Shown here in pieces: positions 60,300 through 64,000 of a stretch of 64,000 nt of DNA. The stretch lies in contig CAZWEO010000013.1 in the NCBI GenBank assembly GCA_964633115.1, positions 6,008 through 70,007 on the forward strand. Direction: 5' to 3'. The notes under the pieces were generated by a model. The model searched no databases. It was not told the DNA's origin and was given only the letters and a program-made list of their open reading frames with translations. The first letter of the stretch is position 1, and the number at the start of each line of letters is the position of its first letter. A program made the translations under genes and the position numbers. The stretch comes from B30-G6 sp964633115. GTDB lineage: Bacteria > Desulfobacterota > Desulfobacteria > Desulfobacterales > B30-G6.

Positions 60300-61382
60300 C
60301 TACAAAGTAATCTTAATACTCTTCCAGGTTTTGGTGCGCTTCCAGTTACGGCGTTGTTCTTCGCCGCCGCGTCTTTCGCTTTTCCTTCTTTCCGACTTGC
60401 CATCCTTGGGCGTACTATCCAATACTGATTGGCGTCGGTCCTTTACCCCGCGGCGATCTCGTTCCCGCCGATGGACCTTAACCACAATACCGCCTTGGGG
60501 TTCATTTTTTCTCAATATATCAATGATGCTACGTAAGTTTTTATCCGAATCAGATGTGGGAAACTTGCATGAGCCGGCTCCTTTATGGCCACCACCGTCA
60601 AAGTAGGAGAGCATCTGACCCACATTAACATGGCAATTTCGATTCAATATACTATGGCCGACCTTTACGACCATCGTCTTTTTGTCGGCATCTTCAAATC
60701 CGATTTTGACACTCACTGTGGCTTTGGGAAACATGGAATAAACGAGAAACCGATTGCCATACGGCATGCTGTCTAAATCCCGAAAATCCGATATGGCCAC
60801 TTGCTTCTCAAGGATGGTGTGTTTTTCTAGCAAAGCACGATAGTCTCTATTTTCCTGAATAACTGTCTGGCATCTTTTTTGGACCTTGAAATCGCGCAAT
60901 ATCGTTTCAATGTCATGCGCTTTAAGGAGGGTCACGACCCGGTCCCAATAGGGTGAATCTGCTAAGACATGGTCCTGGATTGTCATGGACAGCAGAACGT
61001 ATGGGTATTTTTCGGGGGTCAAAATTTCATTTAAAGCCAAATTGGCAGAATCAATTTTATCGGTTTCGGCTACCAGGGTACTATAGTCTTTTTGGATGCG
61101 CTCACGGTAGTATTGATACACCAATCCAGCAGCAGATGGAGCAATTTCAAAAAGTCCTTTGACTGGATGTCGAATTTGGTTTGAAAAGTGGTGGTCGAAC
61201 CACAAGTCACAATTTTGGTTATATGGTAAGTTTGCTATTATATCGCCTGGTTGGATGTCAACAAGGCCCCTCTGCATATCATTGGGAGAAGCCCAGAGAA
61301 CAGGTGGGGACGAATTTTCAGCTTCCTGAATTAACACCACACAGACAATACCGTCGAAATCTGGCCGTGTTACGATTCGCAT
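60300..61382 (-). CDS. DHH-family phosphoesterase with basic C-terminal tail
   Basis: 360 residues. DHH motifs: RPDFDGIVC near the N-terminus, LWFDHHFSN (DHH), a central AETDKIDSANLAL, and the DHHA1-type GGGHKGAGSCKFP near residue 270. The family includes nanoRNases, c-di-AMP hydrolases and exopolyphosphatases. Unusual: the last 65 residues are very Arg/Lys-rich (HRRERDRRGVKDRRQSV and later KSERRKSERRGG), perhaps a nucleic-acid-binding or membrane-contact tail. Confidence 0.88.
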   Translation of the reverse strand: MRIVTRPDFDGIVCVVLIQEAENSSPPVLWASPNDMQRGLVDIQPGDIIANLPYNQNCDLWFDHHFSNQIRHPVKGLFEIAPSAAGLVYQYYRERIQKDYSTLVAETDKIDSANLALNEILTPEKYPYVLLSMTIQDHVLADSPYWDRVVTLLKAHDIETILRDFKVQKRCQTVIQENRDYRALLEKHTILEKQVAISDFRDLDSMPYGNRFLVYSMFPKATVSVKIGFEDADKKTMVVKVGHSILNRNCHVNVGQMLSYFDGGGHKGAGSCKFPTSDSDKNLRSIIDILRKNEPQGGIVVKVHRRERDRRGVKDRRQSVLDSTPKDGKSERRKSERRGGEEQRRNWKRTKTWKSIKITL

Positions 61383-61682
61383 GGGAGTCCTTCTCGCGAT
61401 TGAATTGATTTTGAAGATATTAAAATCGATACCCGCAGATCATATGTTTAGTTAAATATAAAGTCAATGCTTGCGATTCTGACAGACTGACTATCTGCTT
61501 GACAAGCACTGCGCTTTGACATAATTAACTTAAAAAATACTTATTTCAATAAGTTATCAATAATTGCAAGTGTTTATATCTATGTTTATGATAGCCTTTC
61601 CCGTAAAGCTGCTATCCGATATGTCTCCATATAACATGGTTTGCATCGCCTGTACTTAGGGACCAGAAAGGGGCTGCGCAGT
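61383..61682. other. AT-rich spacer, possible promoter region
   Basis: Two TTGACA boxes (61499-61504 and 61516-61521) without a convincing -10 partner. Nothing else was recognised before the next rightward gene. Confidence 0.35.
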
Positions 61683-62585
61683 ATGAATCGAGCGATTAAA
61701 ATACTGGTGATTGTACTCATTGTATGCATGGTTGTGTTCATGGGATTTACTCAGATTCGCAAGTGGCATCGCGATACACTCGGTCAAGCAATCACCAATG
61801 AAAAGGCTGTCTGTGATAAAGAAATTCAGGCCTTGCAGGCTGAATTGACTGCCATCCAGAATGAACTGGTTCAACTGAAAGATACCGAAGAATATGAACA
61901 TCGTCTGTCTGAGATATTTGGTGAGAAATCGGACTACCTCGCTTTTGGGGATGAAATCAGTTGCAATGATCTTTCGCTGCAAGTGCGAACATTTCTGAAC
62001 TACATGGACCGTCAAGATTACATGGCTTCTTACAAACAAAGAGGGGGGAGTCAACGGCTAATCAGAGATGTTACCAGGGTGTTGGAAACCTCGCCGCCCA
62101 TGCTTTCGGGTGAGTTGGAGGATTTGGTTCGGCTGATCCAAAATGTTACTCATTTCTATCGCTTTTTCGGCAAGGAGCGATTGAATATCCTCAAAAACCT
62201 CCTCAAGACTGAAATCGATATCATCGAGACGGTTATGGCCATTTTTTATGGATATATGAATTCCGGGAATCGTTGTCCGGACAAGATTATTCAGTTCCCC
62301 ACAGAAGATACCCGTTACCGTTATGCGGCTTACTTTATTAATACGCTGGCCGGCCGAAGCTACCTCTTGAGACGTGATTCGAAAATTAGAGTGTTGGTCA
62401 GTTACTATGCTGTATTGACCATCGATAGAGCCAACGATGCCATGCTCAATTTTCAAGGAACAGATATTCGTCCTTTTATCGATTACTCCTTCTATGAAAT
62501 CGCCAATCAAAAAGGACTCATATACCGGGGGCAATACCTGGAAAAACTGGCCAAACTTCGTAAAAAGTACGCCTTAGATAGTTGA
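61683..62585 (+). CDS. Membrane-anchored coiled-coil protein of unknown function
   Basis: 300 residues from ATG 61683 with AAAGGGG upstream. One N-terminal membrane segment (IKILVIVLIVCMVVFMGF), a coiled coil (about 30-70, CDKEIQALQAELTAIQNELVQLKD), then a helical domain with no recognised motif. It ends about 9 bases before the threonine aldolase ATG and may be co-transcribed. A periplasmic domain is likely. Confidence 0.75.
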   Translation: MNRAIKILVIVLIVCMVVFMGFTQIRKWHRDTLGQAITNEKAVCDKEIQALQAELTAIQNELVQLKDTEEYEHRLSEIFGEKSDYLAFGDEISCNDLSLQVRTFLNYMDRQDYMASYKQRGGSQRLIRDVTRVLETSPPMLSGELEDLVRLIQNVTHFYRFFGKERLNILKNLLKTEIDIIETVMAIFYGYMNSGNRCPDKIIQFPTEDTRYRYAAYFINTLAGRSYLLRRDSKIRVLVSYYAVLTIDRANDAMLNFQGTDIRPFIDYSFYEIANQKGLIYRGQYLEKLAKLRKKYALDS

Positions 62586-62593
62586 GAAAACAA

Positions 62594-63604
62594 ATGATTG
62601 ATTTGAGAAGCGACACCGTTACACAACCCACACCAAAAATGAGATCTGCCATGGCTGAGGCCGTGGTGGGTGACGATGTCTATGGCGATGATCCCACAGT
62701 CAATCGTCTAGAAAGCCTGGCAGCAGAGATGTTGGGCAAAGAAGATGCCATCCTGGCAGCCTCGGGAACCCAGAGTAACCTAATGGCGGTTCTAAGCCAT
62801 TGTGAACGCGGCGACGAGTATATTGTCGGACAGCAAGCGCATACCTACAAGTATGAAGGCGGCGGGGCAGCGGTTTTTGGCAGTGTCCAGCCACAACCGA
62901 TAGAATTTGAAAGCGACGGCACCCTCAATTTGGATAAGGTCAGGCAGGTTATTAAACCCGATGATTTTCATTTTGCCAACACGCGGTTATTATGTTTGGA
63001 AAATACACAAGCGGGCAAAGTCCTGCCCTTGGATTATTTGGAAACCGCCCGGACCTTGGCTCTGGATCAGGGACTCAGCAGCCACTTGGACGGGGCGCGT
63101 TTATTCAATGCAGCTGTCAAGCTAGACATCGCGGCCACAGAGATCAGTTGTCATTTTGACTCGGTCTCCATATGCTTGTCAAAAGGTTTGGGCGCGCCAG
63201 TGGGATCCCTGTTATGTGGGTCCAGGCAATTGGTCCAAAAGGCCCGCCGCTGGCGCAAAGTTCTCGGTGGTGGTATGCGGCAGGCTGGCATCCTGGCCGC
63301 TGCTGGCATTTTGGCCTTGACCGAACATGTTGACCGACTGGCACAGGACCATGCCAATGCCAGGCTTCTGGCTGAAGGACTGACCGAGTTTGAGAACATC
63401 GAACTCGATATGAACCAAGTTCAGACCAATATGGTGTTCTTAACCGTGAAAACCAATCGGATTGATGATCTGGCAAACCATTTAAGGGATGCGGGTGTAC
63501 TGATAACACCTGAAAACCCCATGCGACTCGTAACGCATCTGGATGTTGCCACACAAGATATTCAGCGTGTGGTGGCCTTGTTTCAGTCTTATTTTACGGC
63601 TTAA
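62594..63604 (+). CDS. ltaE: Low-specificity L-threonine aldolase
   Basis: 336 residues from ATG 62594 (MIDLRSDTVTQPTPKM is the classical start; a TTG 12 bases upstream is possible). A PLP enzyme splitting threonine to glycine plus acetaldehyde. The catalytic Lys lies in CLSKGLGAPVGS, with VVGDDVYGDDPTVNRLE, HLDGARLFNAAVKL and RWRKVLGGGMRQAGILAA as family motifs. The length is normal and intact. Confidence 0.95.
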   Translation: MIDLRSDTVTQPTPKMRSAMAEAVVGDDVYGDDPTVNRLESLAAEMLGKEDAILAASGTQSNLMAVLSHCERGDEYIVGQQAHTYKYEGGGAAVFGSVQPQPIEFESDGTLNLDKVRQVIKPDDFHFANTRLLCLENTQAGKVLPLDYLETARTLALDQGLSSHLDGARLFNAAVKLDIAATEISCHFDSVSICLSKGLGAPVGSLLCGSRQLVQKARRWRKVLGGGMRQAGILAAAGILALTEHVDRLAQDHANARLLAEGLTEFENIELDMNQVQTNMVFLTVKTNRIDDLANHLRDAGVLITPENPMRLVTHLDVATQDIQRVVALFQSYFTA

Positions 63605-63649
63605 TCGTTTTGGGATTAAGACAGATGTTTGCGAATTCAGGAGAATCCA

Positions 63650-63949
63650 ATGTCTACGCATATACACAAACACCAATGGATCTACGTTGTCGTCCAAGAC
63701 CCTGAAACCAATCCACAGTACCTGGGTCAGCACGACGATCAAAACGACGTATCCTTCATTCCTATTTTTTTAGAAAAAGAAGACGCTTTGATGTGCATCA
63801 ACCTCATGGCCCGGGATAAACAAAAAAAATATGAGGTCCAAGCCATTATGCATGAGGAGTTGACCGAACATGCCGTCACAGGCGGATTCCACATTTATGT
63901 GCTCAATAAAAGCGGCGAAGTTATAGAGAAAATCAATTCAAATAAATAG
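63650..63949 (+). CDS. Small uncharacterised protein
   Basis: 99 residues from ATG 63650, preceded by AGGAG. It begins STHIHKHQWIYVVVQDPETNPQYLGQHD and ends LNKSGEVIEKINSNK. No motif was recognised; mixed alpha/beta by appearance. It follows ltaE by about 45 bases. It may be a conserved small protein of the lineage. Confidence 0.6.
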   Translation: MSTHIHKHQWIYVVVQDPETNPQYLGQHDDQNDVSFIPIFLEKEDALMCINLMARDKQKKYEVQAIMHEELTEHAVTGGFHIYVLNKSGEVIEKINSNK

Positions 63950-64000
63950 GGGACATCCTATAATCCCCCAGTCAAGTAGAATATGATATTTTTTTAATCG

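Noticed and set aside
1..64000. CRISPR arrays, tRNA and rRNA genes, integrase or transposase genes
   Set aside because: I looked for regular repeats with spacers, tRNA TpsiC arms and transposase motifs and found none that could be supported.

Overview
ORGANISM. No rRNA, tRNA or other taxonomic marker lies in this window, so the assignment rests on gene content. A selenobiotic (SbtA/SbtM) locus, a YedF plus selenium-associated LysR pair, two UGA-interrupted genes read as selenoproteins, CooC-type and corrinoid-activase-type proteins, many Fe-S proteins, DUF362, ADP-forming acyl-CoA synthetase and a wax-ester/PHA-like storage cluster together suggest an anaerobic Desulfobacterota bacterium (Desulfobacterales-like, Desulfosarcina/Desulfatibacillum type). 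This is inference.

LAYOUT. 0-3.4 kb: the tail of one hybrid histidine kinase, a complete second hybrid kinase and an MCE-domain periplasmic protein. 3.4-6.4 kb: a frameshifted lectin-like remnant, a selenobiotic RiPP locus (precursor sbtA with an in-frame UGA, then radical SAM/SPASM maturase sbtM) and a BrnT/BrnA toxin-antitoxin pair. 6.4-17.7 kb: aroD, ubiB, a phasin-like protein, acyl-CoA dehydrogenase, a CooC-like ATPase, an AcuC-like deacetylase, an AcuB-like CBS protein, PrmA, an MBL-fold protein and a RACo-type ASKHA protein. 17.7-18.8 kb: a second copy of a dispersed repeat, a truncated gamma-carbonic anhydrase and a gene best read as a selenocysteine peroxiredoxin-like protein whose UGA sits at the peroxidatic Cys position.

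18.9-33 kb is a coherent neutral-lipid storage island that looks GC-richer than its flanks: WS/DGAT acyltransferase, Fe-alcohol dehydrogenase fused to an SCP2 domain, patatin, two PhaR-N-domain proteins, a long phasin-like protein, a ferredoxin, two tandem acyl reductase-like paralogs and an acyl-CoA ligase. A 17-bp palindrome (ATAACGC-N3-GCGTTAT) occurs three times at its divergent promoters and suggests one repressor controls it. The enzymes would take fatty acid to acyl-CoA, aldehyde, alcohol and finally wax ester or triacylglycerol on a coated inclusion.

33-43 kb: a thioredoxin/cupin fusion, SpoIIE phosphatase, FlK-like thioesterase, a MarR-haloalkane dehalogenase operon, Fe-S proteins, the selenium-associated LysR and YedF, an HDOD protein and a FliL-like protein. 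43-64 kb: mostly housekeeping and conserved hypothetical genes (adenosine deaminase, AmpG, GTP-PEPCK, RdgB, SDR, cold-shock protein, DUF362, PIG-L deacetylase, acyl-CoA synthetase, DHH phosphoesterase, threonine aldolase). It contains an inverted pair of ~165-bp repeats and a phosphoesterase broken by an 11-bp tandem duplication.

MAIN POINT. Two genes here, sbtA and the peroxiredoxin-like gene, would be lost or truncated by standard gene calling because each carries an in-frame UGA. Both UGAs are followed at SECIS-like distance by a perfect 6-bp hairpin with a GGU loop, and the same window carries selenium-metabolism genes.
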